A DNA stretch of 64,000 bases. Origin: Bosea sp. 685. GTDB lineage: Bacteria > Pseudomonadota > Alphaproteobacteria > Rhizobiales > Beijerinckiaceae. The stretch covers positions 4,898,001 through 4,962,000 of the forward strand of contig NZ_CP134779.1 of assembly GCF_031884435.1 (NCBI RefSeq). The letters are read 5' to 3'. Below, one piece after another: positions 18,008 to 28,355 of this stretch (positions are counted from its first letter, which is position 1; every line of letters starts with the position of its first letter). A program made the translations under genes and the position numbers. The notes beneath the pieces are model-generated. The model searched no databases, had not been told where the DNA came from, and worked only from the letters and a program-made list of their open reading frames with translations.

Positions 18008-19585
18008 ATGACCGAGACCAGCAAGGCGAGCGGCACGCCCCCTCCCCCGCTCGCCGCGATGCTCGCCACGCTGCGCGAGCGCCATGCACTGGTCGCCGCA
18101 GGCGGCGGCGACAGGATGCGCGCCCGCCACGAGCAACGCGGAAAAATCATGGTGCGCGAGCGCATCGATCTCCTGCTCGATCCGCAGACGCCCTTCCTCG
18201 AACTCTCGCCGCTCGCCGCCTGGGGGCTCTATGGCAACGAGGTGCCGGGCGCCGGCATCGTCACCGGCATCGGCATGGTGCAGGGCCGCGCCTGCATGCT
18301 GATCGCCAATGACGCGACGGTGAAGGGCGGCTCCTTCTTCGCCGAAACCGTGCGCAAGCATTTGCGGGCGCAGGAGATCGCAGGGGAGCATCGCCTGCCC
18401 TGCCTCTACCTCGTCGATTGCGGCGGCGCCTATCTTCCCGAGCAGGATCGCGTCTTCCCCGATCGCGATCATTTCGGCGGCTCTTTCTACAATCAGTGCC
18501 GGATGTCAGCGGCGGGCATCCCGCAGATCTCGCTGGTCTTCGGCGGCGCCACGGCGGGCGGGGCCTATATCCCGGCGCTGTCGGACGAAGTCATCATGGT
18601 CAAGGGCACCGGCCGCATCCATCTCGGCGGCCCGCCGATCGTGAAGGCGGCAATCCACGAGATCGTCGATGGCGAGACGCTAGGCGGGGCCGAGATGCAC
18701 ACGCAGGTCTCGGGCGTCGCCGACCATCTCGTGCTGACGGAAATGGAAGGGTTGGCCAAGCTGCGCGAGATCGTCGGCTCGCTCGGTGATGCAGGCAGGC
18801 TGGGCGAGCCGCCGTATGAGCCCGCCCCGCCGAAGCTCGACCCGGCGGATCTCGTCGACCTCGTCCCGACCGACCTGCGACGCCCTTACGACGTGCGCGA
18901 GGTCATTGCCCGCATCATCGACGACAGCGCCTTCAACGCGTTCAAGCCCGATTATGGCGCGACGCTGGTGACGGGCTTCGCCCGCATCCATGGCCATCCC
19001 GTCGGCATCATCGCCAATAACGGCGTGCTGTTTTCCGAAAGCGCAGTGAAGGGCGCGCATTTCATCGAGCTCTGCGACCAGCGCCAGATTCCGCTGCTCT
19101 TCCTGCAAAACATCACCGGCTTCATGGTCGGCACCGAGGCCGAGCGCGGCGGCATCGCCAAGCATTCGGCCAAGCTGGTCTATGCCGTCTCGAATGCGCG
19201 CGTGCCGAAATACACCGTACTGATCGGCGGCTCCTATGGCGCGGGCAATTACGGCATGTGCGGACGCGGTTTCCGCCCGCGCTTCCTGTTCTCCTGGCCC
19301 AATGCCCGTATCGCCACGATGAGCCCGGAGGTCGCGGCCAATGTCGTGACGGAGCTGCGCCGGCAGTCGCTCAAGGGCGCCACTGATGAGGCCGCCATCG
19401 CCGCGCTCGACGCCAGGACCCGCGCCCAGTTCGAGGAGCAGAGCGACCCCTATTACGCCACCGCCCGGCTCTGGGACGACGGCATCATCGAGCCGGCGCA
19501 GACGCGCGACGTGCTCGGCCTGTGCCTCTCGCTCGCAGCGGGCGAGCCGCGCGATACCTCGCCCCGCCCCGTCTACAGGATGTGA
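18008..19585 (+). CDS. Acyl-CoA carboxylase carboxyltransferase subunit
   Basis: The 525-residue protein has the two crotonase-fold halves of biotin-dependent carboxyltransferases. Key parts are [34 protein letters not shown] and [17 protein letters not shown] in the N-half, and [20 protein letters not shown] with [18 protein letters not shown] in the C-half. These match methylcrotonyl-/geranyl-CoA carboxylase beta subunits more than propionyl-CoA ones. It transfers the carboxyl from biotin to the acyl-CoA gamma carbon. ATG 18008 is preferred because AGGGGG lies six bases before it; ATG 17993 is also in frame. The alpha subunit follows after repeat C. Confidence 0.9.
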   Translation: MTETSKASGTPPPPLAAMLATLRERHALVAAGGGDRMRARHEQRGKIMVRERIDLLLDPQTPFLELSPLAAWGLYGNEVPGAGIVTGIGMVQGRACMLIANDATVKGGSFFAETVRKHLRAQEIAGEHRLPCLYLVDCGGAYLPEQDRVFPDRDHFGGSFYNQCRMSAAGIPQISLVFGGATAGGAYIPALSDEVIMVKGTGRIHLGGPPIVKAAIHEIVDGETLGGAEMHTQVSGVADHLVLTEMEGLAKLREIVGSLGDAGRLGEPPYEPAPPKLDPADLVDLVPTDLRRPYDVREVIARIIDDSAFNAFKPDYGATLVTGFARIHGHPVGIIANNGVLFSESAVKGAHFIELCDQRQIPLLFLQNITGFMVGTEAERGGIAKHSAKLVYAVSNARVPKYTVLIGGSYGAGNYGMCGRGFRPRFLFSWPNARIATMSPEVAANVVTELRRQSLKGATDEAAIAALDARTRAQFEEQSDPYYATARLWDDGIIEPAQTRDVLGLCLSLAAGEPRDTSPRPVYRM

Positions 19586-19608
19586 TGGTGATGCTCAGGA
19601 ACCTCCGC

Positions 19609-19776
19609 TGTCATTCCGGGGCATCGCCCTCGGGTCCGACCTTCGGTCGGCCCAAGGATAAACTCCGCGATGAACCCGGAACCCATGACCGGGTGCGCCG
19701 GTCGTATGGCCATCGGCCAAGCCTCGCCCAGTCGTGGGTTCCGGGTTCGGCCCTGACGGGCCGCCCCGGAATGACA
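19609..19776. repeat. Palindromic intergenic repeat, type C (copy 2)
   Basis: This copy has intact ends TGTCATTCCGGGGC (19609) and CCCCGGAATGACA (ending 19776) and inner arms GGAACCCATGAC and GTCGTGGGTTCC. It lies between the beta and alpha subunit genes of the carboxylase; the alpha start codon is only 11 bases beyond it, so the element supplies most of the leader of that gene. Confidence 0.85.
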
Positions 19777-19787
19777 GGGGCGCGCTG

Positions 19788-21797
<2,010 letters not shown>

Positions 21798-21811
21798 TCG
21801 GCGCGGCGGCT

Positions 21812-21913
21812 CGAGCAATTTCCGATCCGACTGGATCGTTCACTTGCTCTAGATCTTTGTTTTGACGCGTTGTCTTCACGCGAACCGGTATCCACTTCGC
21901 CCGAAAACGCTCT
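21812..21913. repeat. Intergenic repeat, type F (copy 1)
   Basis: The stretch contains GAGCAATTTCCGATCC, TCACTTGCTCTAGATC and GCGAACCGGTATCCACTTCGC followed by CGAAAACGCTCT. Related but shorter sequence with the AACCGGT core is at 41424-41450. It sits just after the carboxylase operon, before the terminator of the convergent small gene. I see no gene in 21798-22017. Confidence 0.55.
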
Positions 21914-21930
21914 GGAACGGCACCGCCCAT

Positions 21931-21960
21931 AAAAAAGAGGGGCCGGTATGTACCGGCCCC
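21931..21960 (-). terminator. Intrinsic terminator of the small secreted protein gene
   Basis: GGGGCCGGTA-TG-TACCGGCCCC (21939-21960) is a perfect 10-bp stem. On the minus strand it is followed by CTCTTTTTT, a clear U-tract, so it ends transcription of the gene at 22018-22320, about 57 bases after its stop codon. Confidence 0.85.
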
Positions 21961-22017
21961 CTCCCGCCCGACCCGGCCGAAGCCGAGGCCGGAGCCGTTC
22001 AAGATCGATTGGCTGGA

Positions 22018-22320
22018 TCAGTTGCAGCCGCAGCCATGGCCACGTCCGAGGCCCAGACCGCCAAGCAGGCCGCCGACGACCGCCTTGACCGGGGCGATGA
22101 CGTTCACCTTGTTGCCGTTGCCGACATTGTTGGCGATGTTGTTGCCGCTGAGGACGCTGACATTGTTGAGCACGTTCACCTTGGAGATGCTGGCCGTCAC
22201 CGGGGCGATGATGCCGCCGATCAACGAACCGCCGATGAGCGAGCCACCCTTGCCGCCGCCAGCCATGGCAGGAGACACGGCGAAAGCTGCAACCGTAGCG
22301 AGAACATAAGCGTATTTCAT
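22018..22320 (-). CDS. Small secreted Gly/Asn-rich protein of unknown function
   Basis: The 100-residue product has a clear signal peptide (MKYAYVLATVAAFAVSPAMA, cleavage about residue 20). The mature part of about 80 residues starts GGGKGG, has a tandem GGSLIGGSLIGG, then an Asn/Val-rich stretch (KVNVLNNVSVLSGNNIANNV and GNGNKVNV), a Gly/Leu segment and ends GRGHGCGCN with two Cys. I do not recognise the family. The alternating small and hydrophobic residues with regularly placed Asn recall secreted amyloid-like or surface-film peptides, but that is a guess. It has its own terminator and a relatively AT-rich upstream region, both signs of an independently regulated, possibly strongly expressed gene. 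Confidence 0.75.
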   Translation of the reverse strand: MKYAYVLATVAAFAVSPAMAGGGKGGSLIGGSLIGGIIAPVTASISKVNVLNNVSVLSGNNIANNVGNGNKVNVIAPVKAVVGGLLGGLGLGRGHGCGCN

Positions 22321-22583
22321 GGTACTCTCCCTGGGTCCGCCTCGGGGTTCGAAGCGATGACAAACGTATAGGTTGCAACAACCATGAGATGCAATCTTAG
22401 ACGTATGTTAACCATACTTGATAATCTTAACCCAGCTGTCGGCGGATATATGTTCTGCGACATCCAAATCTATTCAATTCTTCTTTTGATATAACTCCAG
22501 CAGACAAACGTAATACCTTAAGTCGTTTAGAGATTTTTAAGTACGATCGACTGATTATCAGCGCCTCGACGGCGCGAGCAGCG
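22321..22583. promoter_or_regulatory. AT-rich divergent promoter region
   Basis: This 263-bp gap separates the small secreted protein gene and the beta-barrel gene. It is visibly richer in A and T than its surroundings (for example GTTAACCATACTTGATAATC and TTCTTCTTTTGATATAACTC). Promoters for both genes should be here. ACAAACGTA appears twice (near 22360 and 22503). No exact sigma-factor motif could be assigned. Confidence 0.5.
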
Positions 22584-23759
22584 ATGAAACCGAGCCTGTT
22601 CACTCTCTATTTCCTGCCGCTTCTCCTGGCGGGAACCGCCCATGCAGCGGAAAAGGATGTACAGGCGCCCGAGACTTCGGTCGCCGTCATCGGCCTGCGC
22701 GGCGGTTACGACAGCAATCCTTTGACGCTGAAAGGCGAGAAGGGCAGCCCCACCGCCACGGTCTTTGCAACCTGGGATTATCTCCACGGCACATTGCAGG
22801 ACGGCTATGGCGTCAACCTCACCTTGGCCGAGACCCAATATGACCCGCGCGTGCTGTCCGCGGCGCGCTTCCACACGCTGACCTTGAAGCATGCGGTCCC
22901 GATCGGCGATGCGACGGTGGTCCAAACCTCGCTGCTGGCCTCGAACGAACAGAGCTGGTCGCGCCGCAGGAGCAGCCTGGGCCTGCGCGGGCGCATCGAC
23001 CACGCCATCGGCGCCTTGCGCCTGTTCGCGAGCGCGGAGGGTCGGCTCACGGCACTGAACGAGCGCAATGTCTTCAATCTCGGCGACTTCCTGCCGCAAG
23101 ACGAGAATTTCGGCACGGTCTCGCTGACTTCAGGCGCCGCCTGGCGCATCGGGGACAGCGAGGTCGGGGCCTCCTTCACCGGATCGCGGACGCATTTCCT
23201 CGACGGGGTCGATTATCTCGGGCTCCGGCGCGACCATAACCGCGTGCAGCCGAACCTGTTCATCTCGACCAAGCTCGGCGAAGCGACGCTCGAAGGCTCG
23301 CTCTCGCCGTTCCGCGCCATCTTTCCCGAGAAGGAGTTCGAGACCGTCAGCGAACTGCTCTACACGGCCAAGGCGCGCATTCCCTATGGCGCCCTGGCCT
23401 TCGAATTCGCCTCGAGCCGGACGGTCGAGGACACCACGTTGCCCTTCTCGGCCATCGACCTCGTGACGGCCCATGAGATCAAGCTCACCGCCAAGATCGA
23501 CGAGGCCAACGCCATCGCATTGAGCGCACGCCGCAAGACCGACAATTATCTCGGCCTCGACGCGCTCTCGGACCAGAAGAGCATCGGCATCGACTATCAG
23601 CGCGCACTTGGCAACGGCCTGACCGCAACCGCCTCCGCCTCGCTGCGCAAGACCAAGGAAACCGGCCTTGAGCCGGTCACCTCCTTCAGCCTGATGCTCG
23701 GGCTGCAAAAGCAGATCGATTTCAGCAAGCCCGGAAAGCCGGAGAAGGCGGGCGGGTGA
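22584..23759 (+). CDS. Probable outer-membrane beta-barrel protein
   Basis: The 391-residue protein has a signal peptide (hydrophobic FTLYFLPLLLAGTAHA, cleavage about residue 22). After it come many short strands of alternating polar and hydrophobic residues separated by charged turns, such as VAVIGLRGGYDSNP, GYGVNLTLAETQYD and LTATASASLRKTKE. This layout, with GYDSNP near the start, is typical of alphaproteobacterial outer-membrane beta-barrel proteins. No enzyme motif is visible and it does not end in the usual aromatic residue; a Lys/Pro/Gly-rich tail follows the last predicted strand. The function is unknown. It is divergent from the small secreted protein gene, so a functional link is possible but unproven. 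Confidence 0.75.
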   Translation: MKPSLFTLYFLPLLLAGTAHAAEKDVQAPETSVAVIGLRGGYDSNPLTLKGEKGSPTATVFATWDYLHGTLQDGYGVNLTLAETQYDPRVLSAARFHTLTLKHAVPIGDATVVQTSLLASNEQSWSRRRSSLGLRGRIDHAIGALRLFASAEGRLTALNERNVFNLGDFLPQDENFGTVSLTSGAAWRIGDSEVGASFTGSRTHFLDGVDYLGLRRDHNRVQPNLFISTKLGEATLEGSLSPFRAIFPEKEFETVSELLYTAKARIPYGALAFEFASSRTVEDTTLPFSAIDLVTAHEIKLTAKIDEANAIALSARRKTDNYLGLDALSDQKSIGIDYQRALGNGLTATASASLRKTKETGLEPVTSFSLMLGLQKQIDFSKPGKPEKAGG

Positions 23760-23961
23760 CGGGCTCGGTGCGCAGTCCCAATCGGCTGCCGTCGCACACT
23801 GCGAGGCCGCGCTCCTCCATGCACAACACATCCCGCAGGAGACGCGTGCATCGAGCTCGACCGCGGATCCGCGCACAACCATAAGATGTGGCGAAAATGT
23901 GACGGACAGAAAGCTCCAAAATCTGTAGGACGCCGGCCTGCATAGCGATAAGGGCCGGATC

Positions 23962-24687
23962 TTGTTGAGCTTAAGCCGTCTGCATAGGCCTCGATACGCA
24001 ATTTTTGCGATCAGCGGAATCGTTGCCACAGCCGCAGCAGTTGGATGGTCGATTGGAGCTTACACGACCAAGGACGACTTCAATGCGAGGGCTTATTCAC
24101 GCCAACGTGCCCCTGTCATCGACGCGCAGATGCGGGAAACCGACCCTGGCTTCATCCTCTTCGCAGGGGATAGCCATATTGATATGTTCGACCAGCCCAG
24201 CGAGATCTGTGGTCGCGATACCGCCAATGCCGGCCTGAGCGGCGTCACCACCGACGTTTACGCGACTGCCCTCAAGACGCTGCACTACCCTCACAAGGCC
24301 AGCCTTGCGGTCCTGACAATCGGGACGAACGATCTTGCGCGGAAGAAACACCCCGATCCGGAAGCCTTCCAGGCAAGCGTGACGAGCATTGTTCAGACGC
24401 TCAAGGAACACGCCTCCTTCATCGTCATGACGGCCATTCCTCCGATCGGCACAGAATTGGCGGGTTCCTTCAATATCGGCTCGATTGAAAAGTACTCGAC
24501 GATCTTATCCGACATCTGCACCAACACGGGCGCCTGCAGCTATCAAGATCCGTATCAGGATATGCGCGTGACCGGAGAATTCGGCCTCGCCAAGCCCAAC
24601 ACCTTGGCTGACGGCGTTCACGCGAAATCGTATCGTGACATTTACGAGCGCGTTCCGCTGTGCCGCATTCTAGCGGAAGCTCGATAA
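23962..24687 (+). CDS. Membrane-anchored SGNH-type hydrolase
   Basis: The 241-residue product has an N-terminal anchor (about 12-33, YAIFAISGIVATAAAVGWSI) and the SGNH hydrolase blocks: FAGDSHIDMF (block I Ser), the late-strand Gly in NAGLSG (block II), TIGTNDLA (block III Asn) and DGVHAKSY (block V Asp/His). Such enzymes hydrolyse ester bonds, often acetyl groups on surface polysaccharides or lipids; here it would face the periplasm. No ATG precedes the anchor after the last stop at 23926, so TTG 23962 (or TTG 23965) must be the start. Base composition is lower in GC than neighbours, which may point to acquisition. Confidence 0.75.
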   Translation: MLSLSRLHRPRYAIFAISGIVATAAAVGWSIGAYTTKDDFNARAYSRQRAPVIDAQMRETDPGFILFAGDSHIDMFDQPSEICGRDTANAGLSGVTTDVYATALKTLHYPHKASLAVLTIGTNDLARKKHPDPEAFQASVTSIVQTLKEHASFIVMTAIPPIGTELAGSFNIGSIEKYSTILSDICTNTGACSYQDPYQDMRVTGEFGLAKPNTLADGVHAKSYRDIYERVPLCRILAEAR

Positions 24688-24726
24688 CAACCGCGCTTTG
24701 CGGCCCGCCCCGTCTGGGCCTCGGCG

Positions 24727-24762
24727 TTCGATCGGGCAAGCTTCTTCGATCGGGCAAGCTTC
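24727..24762. repeat. 18-bp tandem duplication
   Basis: TTCGATCGGGCAAGCTTC is repeated twice without a gap in the non-coding stretch between the SGNH gene and tRNA-Thr. Confidence 0.9.
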
Positions 24763-24873
24763 AGTGAACGTTTCGCTCTCGTTCTGGCACGACGCCCTGT
24801 CCCGCCCTTTTGTATCAAGGAAGCGGTTTCGACCAATATTGTCGTGGAGAATCAGCAACCTTAAAAGGTTGGA

Positions 24874-24949
24874 TGGTGCCGCTTGAGGGATTCGAACCCC
24901 CGACCCCCTCATTACGAATGAGGTGCTCTACCAGCTGAGCTAAAGCGGC
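24874..24949 (-). tRNA. tRNA-Thr (anticodon CGU)
   Basis: On the minus strand the 76-nt gene folds as a standard cloverleaf: acceptor GCCGCTT/AAGCGGC, D-arm AGCTCAGCTGGTAGAGC, anticodon stem CCTCA/TGAGG with loop TTCGTAA (anticodon CGT), T-arm GGGGGTTCGAATCCC, and an encoded ACCA 3' end. The CGU anticodon reads the threonine codon ACG. Confidence 0.96.
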
Positions 24950-25018
24950 GACACGCGAGGCGTCTACCAGCCCTGCCGATTCTTGGCAAGGCGAAGGGGG
25001 CAATGATCGCCGCCCGGT

Positions 25019-25966
25019 TCAGGATTTTCGCAGTTTTTCCGTCTCGGGCTTTTCCTGGCCGAGCGCGACGATGCCGCGGCGGATGGCGCGGGTGCGGGTG
25101 AAGTGCTTGTGCAGCGTCTCACCGTCGCCGAAGCGGATGGCCCGGGTCAGCACCGAAAGGTCCTCGCTGAAGCGGCCGAGCATCTCCAGCACCGCCTCCT
25201 TGTTGTGCAGGAAGACGTCGCGCCACATCGTCGGGTCGGATGCTGCAATGCGGGTGAAATCGCGGAAGCCGCCGGCGGAGAATTTGATCACCTCCGACTG
25301 CGTCACCGCCGCCAGATCCTCGGCCGTGCCGACGATGTTGTAGGCGATCAGATGCGGCAGATGGCTGGTGATCGCGAGCACGAGGTCGTGGTGCTGCGCG
25401 GTCATGATCTCGACCAGCGCGCCCATGCCCTCCCAGAACTGGCGGGTCCGGGCAATCGCCGTCTCATCCGCGCCCTCCGGCGGGGTCAGGATGCACCAGC
25501 GGTTGAGGAACAGGCTCGGGAAGCCGGCGTCAGGGCCGGAATTCTCGGTGCCGGCGACGGGATGGGCCGGGACGAAATGCACGCCCTCGGGCAGATGCGG
25601 CATGACCGCCTCGACCACGGCGTTCTTGACCGAGCCGACATCGGAGAGGATCGCGCCGGGCTTCAGCGCAAGCGCGATCTCGCCCGCGACAGCACCGCAG
25701 GCGCCGACCGGCACGCAGAGGATGATGTGGTCGGCATCGCGGACGGCCTCGAGTGCCGTCTCCGCGATCTCATGGCCGAGGCCAAGCTCGCGCGCCCGGG
25801 TGCGGACGGCCTCGTTGCGATCGGAGAGCACGATCGCGCCGGCGAGGTTGAGCTCCTTGGCCGCATGCGCGATCGAGGAGCCGATCAGGCCGATGCCGAT
25901 GATGGCGAGGCGGCCAAAGATCGGCTCGCTGCGACGCGGCGCGAAACTCTCGGACGCGGTCGTCAT
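25019..25966 (-). CDS. tyrC: Prephenate/arogenate dehydrogenase
   Basis: The 315-residue enzyme has an NAD(P) Rossmann motif ([20 protein letters not shown], about 20-39), LCVPVGA, the conserved [10 protein letters not shown] and the catalytic [10 protein letters not shown]. It oxidatively decarboxylates arogenate or prephenate toward tyrosine. It lacks an ACT domain or a fused chorismate mutase, like TyrC-type enzymes of alphaproteobacteria. The ATG at 25964-25966 overlaps the hisC stop (ATGA), which fixes the start; the longest open frame extends into hisC. It is the last gene of the chorismate mutase-hisC-tyrC unit. Cofactor and substrate preference (arogenate or prephenate) remain open. 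Confidence 0.92.
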   Translation of the reverse strand: MTTASESFAPRRSEPIFGRLAIIGIGLIGSSIAHAAKELNLAGAIVLSDRNEAVRTRARELGLGHEIAETALEAVRDADHIILCVPVGACGAVAGEIALALKPGAILSDVGSVKNAVVEAVMPHLPEGVHFVPAHPVAGTENSGPDAGFPSLFLNRWCILTPPEGADETAIARTRQFWEGMGALVEIMTAQHHDLVLAITSHLPHLIAYNIVGTAEDLAAVTQSEVIKFSAGGFRDFTRIAASDPTMWRDVFLHNKEAVLEMLGRFSEDLSVLTRAIRFGDGETLHKHFTRTRAIRRGIVALGQEKPETEKLRKS

Positions 25967-27069
25967 GCCTTGCCTGCGAGAAAATCGGTGAGCGCCGCCA
26001 CGACGAGGCGGTTGGCTTCCTCCGAGCCGATCGTCATGCGCAGCGCATCGGGCAGGCCGTAAGCCGCGACCGCGCGCAGGATCAGCCCGCGCTGGGTCAG
26101 GAAGGCGTCGGCCTCCTTGGCCGTTTTGCCGGGCTTGGCCGGAAAATGGATCAGGATGAAATTGCCGACGGAGGGCGTGACCGAGAGCCCGAGCTTCTCC
26201 AGCTCGGCTGTCGTCCAGGCGAGCCATTTGTCGTTGTGCTCGATGGCCGAGGCGACATGGGCCTCGTCTGCGATCGCGGCAGCGCCGGCCTCGATCGCCG
26301 CGCCGTTGACGTTGAATGGGCCACGGATGCGCTCGAGCGCATCGACGACATGGGCCGGCCCATAGAGCCAGCCGAGCCTGAGATTGGCGAGGCCGTAGAT
26401 CTTGGAGAAGGTGCGCGTCATCACGACGTTCTCGCTCTCGGCGACCAGTTCGAGCCCCGAGGCATAGTCGTTGCGGCGGACATATTCGGCATAGGCCGCG
26501 TCGAGCACCAGCAGCACATTGCCGGGCAGGCCGGCATGCAGGCGCTTGACCTCGTCGAAGGGCAGATAGGTGCCGGTCGGGTTGTTGGGGTTGGCGAGGA
26601 AAACGATCTTCGTCCGCGGCGTCACCGCCGCCAGGATGGCGTCGACATCGGCGGTGAAGTTTGTCTCCTTGACGACAACGGGCTTGCCGCCGGCGGCCAG
26701 GATCGCGATGCGATAGACCAGAAAGCCGTGCTCTGTGAAGACGCCCTCATCGCCATCGCCGAGATAGGCCTTGGTGACGAGCTGGAGCAATTCGTCGGAG
26801 CCGGTGCCGCAGAGGATGCGGTTGGCATCGAGCCCGTAGCGGCCCGCGATCGCCTCGCGCAGCTTGGTCGAGGAGCCGTCGGGATAGAGCTCGAGCTTGC
26901 CGCTGAGCGAGCCATAGGCCGCGACCGCCTTGGGGCTTGGGCCCAGCGGGGTCTCGTTGGAGGAGAGCTTGTGCAGCTTCACGCCGGCAGGGGCTGCGGA
27001 CTTGCCCGGCACATAGGCCTGGATGTCGAGGATGCCGGGACGAGGCACGGGGCGGGAGGCGACGGTCAT
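25963..27069 (-). CDS. hisC: Histidinol-phosphate/aromatic aminotransferase
   Basis: The 368-residue PLP enzyme is a class I/II aminotransferase of the HisC group: [16 protein letters not shown] at the N-terminus, [29 protein letters not shown], and the PLP lysine in [17 protein letters not shown]. HisC converts imidazole acetol phosphate to histidinol phosphate. Its place between chorismate mutase and tyrC suggests that it also transaminates prephenate or 4-hydroxyphenylpyruvate for tyrosine, as many alphaproteobacterial HisC proteins do. It is separated from the upstream mutase by repeat E. Confidence 0.9.
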   Translation of the reverse strand: MTVASRPVPRPGILDIQAYVPGKSAAPAGVKLHKLSSNETPLGPSPKAVAAYGSLSGKLELYPDGSSTKLREAIAGRYGLDANRILCGTGSDELLQLVTKAYLGDGDEGVFTEHGFLVYRIAILAAGGKPVVVKETNFTADVDAILAAVTPRTKIVFLANPNNPTGTYLPFDEVKRLHAGLPGNVLLVLDAAYAEYVRRNDYASGLELVAESENVVMTRTFSKIYGLANLRLGWLYGPAHVVDALERIRGPFNVNGAAIEAGAAAIADEAHVASAIEHNDKWLAWTTAELEKLGLSVTPSVGNFILIHFPAKPGKTAKEADAFLTQRGLILRAVAAYGLPDALRMTIGSEEANRLVVAALTDFLAGKA

Positions 27070-27099
27070 GGTGTTACTCTCTCGGTTCTAACAACCGCA

Positions 27100-27200
27100 C
27101 CGTCATCCTGGGCGACCGAAGGTCGACCCGGGATCCATCGGAGGGCTTTGCACTCTACGATGGATCCCGGATCGCCGCTGCGCGGCGTCCAGGATGACGG
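27100..27200. repeat. Palindromic intergenic repeat, type E (copy 1)
   Basis: The arms CCGTCATCCTGGGCG (left) and the inverse GTCCAGGATGACGG (right) flank a second pair around CGGGATCCATCG and CGATGGATCCCGG. A more degenerate copy is at 54833-54956. It lies inside the chorismate mutase-hisC-tyrC unit. Confidence 0.75.
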
Positions 27201-27230
27201 TGGCGGTTCAGGAGGACATCAGAAGCGGTT

Positions 27231-28067
27231 TCACGAACGGGCGGATTTGACGGCGAAGCGGGCGGCGTGGCTGCCGATCTCGGAAAAATCGCTGAGGCCA
27301 GCGGGCTCCAGCGCCTTGCGGATCGCGCTCTGGTCGACCTCGCCGGAGGCGGCGACCAGGAGCGAGAGATGCGAGCCGTCGGCGGCCGAGGCCGAGACCT
27401 CGGCCAGATGCTGGGCGAGGCTCGAACGCAAACCTTCCGACCAGCGCTCGACACGCGCCGCATAGAGCACGATCTCGCGCACCGCGGCATCGGCCAGGGG
27501 CTTGGCGACGCAATAGACCGGCGTGCCGGCCGGATGGTTCGGCCGCTCGATGAAGGGCAGGCGCGCGATGATCTTGGGTGCGTCGCTGCCGATCAGGTCG
27601 CGCCACCAGATGCCGGCGCTGGCGCCCTGGTCCATGCGAAAGATACCAAGATCGCCGGCCGAGTCGGCCACCGCCTTGATGACGGCGCGCGCATCCTCAT
27701 GCGTGACGAAGGGCACTGTGAAACCGAAATGGAAGCGGGCGGAATCGCGCATCGCCGCGTCGCCGCCCGAGACATCGGCATGAACGGAATAATTCGCCTG
27801 CACATAGGTGAAGGTCGCGATGATGATGCGCCAGATGCCCTCGATCGTGTCGAGCGGCAGCAAGCCCTTATGGCGCAGAGCCAGGCGCTTCATCATGTCG
27901 GCCTCACGGCCGGGGCGGAAGGCCGAGCCCGAGACTTGCGTGTTCTTGATCGCGATCAGCGTCTCGATGATCGAGGAGCGCTCCATCAACAGCGCATGCA
28001 TCTCGCTGTCGATGCGATCGATCTCGGCGCGCAGATCGGCAAGGGTGGTCGGAGCGGCTTCGGTCAT
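27231..28067 (-). CDS. Chorismate mutase (AroQ type) with an extra C-terminal region
   Basis: Residues 1-95 of the 278 form an AroQ-type helical mutase domain: LADLRAEIDRIDSEMHALLM, then RPGREADMMKRL and IWRIIIATF. This domain rearranges chorismate to prephenate. The remaining roughly 180 residues (from RFHFGFTVPFVTH) match no domain I can name; the segment may regulate the enzyme or derive from a prephenate dehydratase-like fold. ATG 28067 starts just before the mutase domain; the longer frame upstream is inside repeat D. The gene order with hisC and tyrC makes a chorismate-to-tyrosine unit. Confidence 0.85.
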   Translation of the reverse strand: MTEAAPTTLADLRAEIDRIDSEMHALLMERSSIIETLIAIKNTQVSGSAFRPGREADMMKRLALRHKGLLPLDTIEGIWRIIIATFTYVQANYSVHADVSGGDAAMRDSARFHFGFTVPFVTHEDARAVIKAVADSAGDLGIFRMDQGASAGIWWRDLIGSDAPKIIARLPFIERPNHPAGTPVYCVAKPLADAAVREIVLYAARVERWSEGLRSSLAQHLAEVSASAADGSHLSLLVAASGEVDQSAIRKALEPAGLSDFSEIGSHAARFAVKSARS

Positions 28068-28090
28068 GATGGCTGCGCGATCGGAGGGAC

Positions 28091-28199
28091 AGCCCTCATC
28101 CTGAGGAGCCGCTAAAGCGGCGTCTCGAAGGATGCTTCCAGCCGGCACTGGAGCATCCTTCGAGACGCAGCCTGAAGGCTGCTCCTCAGGATGAGGGCT
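28091..28199. repeat. Palindromic intergenic repeat, type D (copy 2)
   Basis: The element is nearly identical in design to 17855-17972: AGCCCTCATCCTGAGGAGC ... GCTCCTCAGGATGAGGGCT with the inner pair CGTCTCGAAGGATG/CATCCTTCGAGACG. It lies in the divergent gap between the chorismate mutase gene and metX. Confidence 0.85.
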
Positions 28200-28355
28200 T
28201 TAGGTTCTGCTTAGGCTCTTAGCGCCGTCGCGGGGCCTTGGCAAAGCCGCCGCGCGCATCGGCGCATTGACAGAACGCTTGCATCGCGGCATCGCTAGAG
28301 TTCGATCTTTCGAACAAGTTGACCGGCAAGACAAATCATCCTGTCAAAGCGGACG

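Noticed and set aside
28200..28355. A SAM-II-type riboswitch upstream of metX (GCTTGCA and ATCGCTAGAG resemble conserved parts)
   Set aside because: The spacing between the two parts is too short, the pairing needed for the first stem is not there, and the segment is not next to the ribosome binding site as usual.
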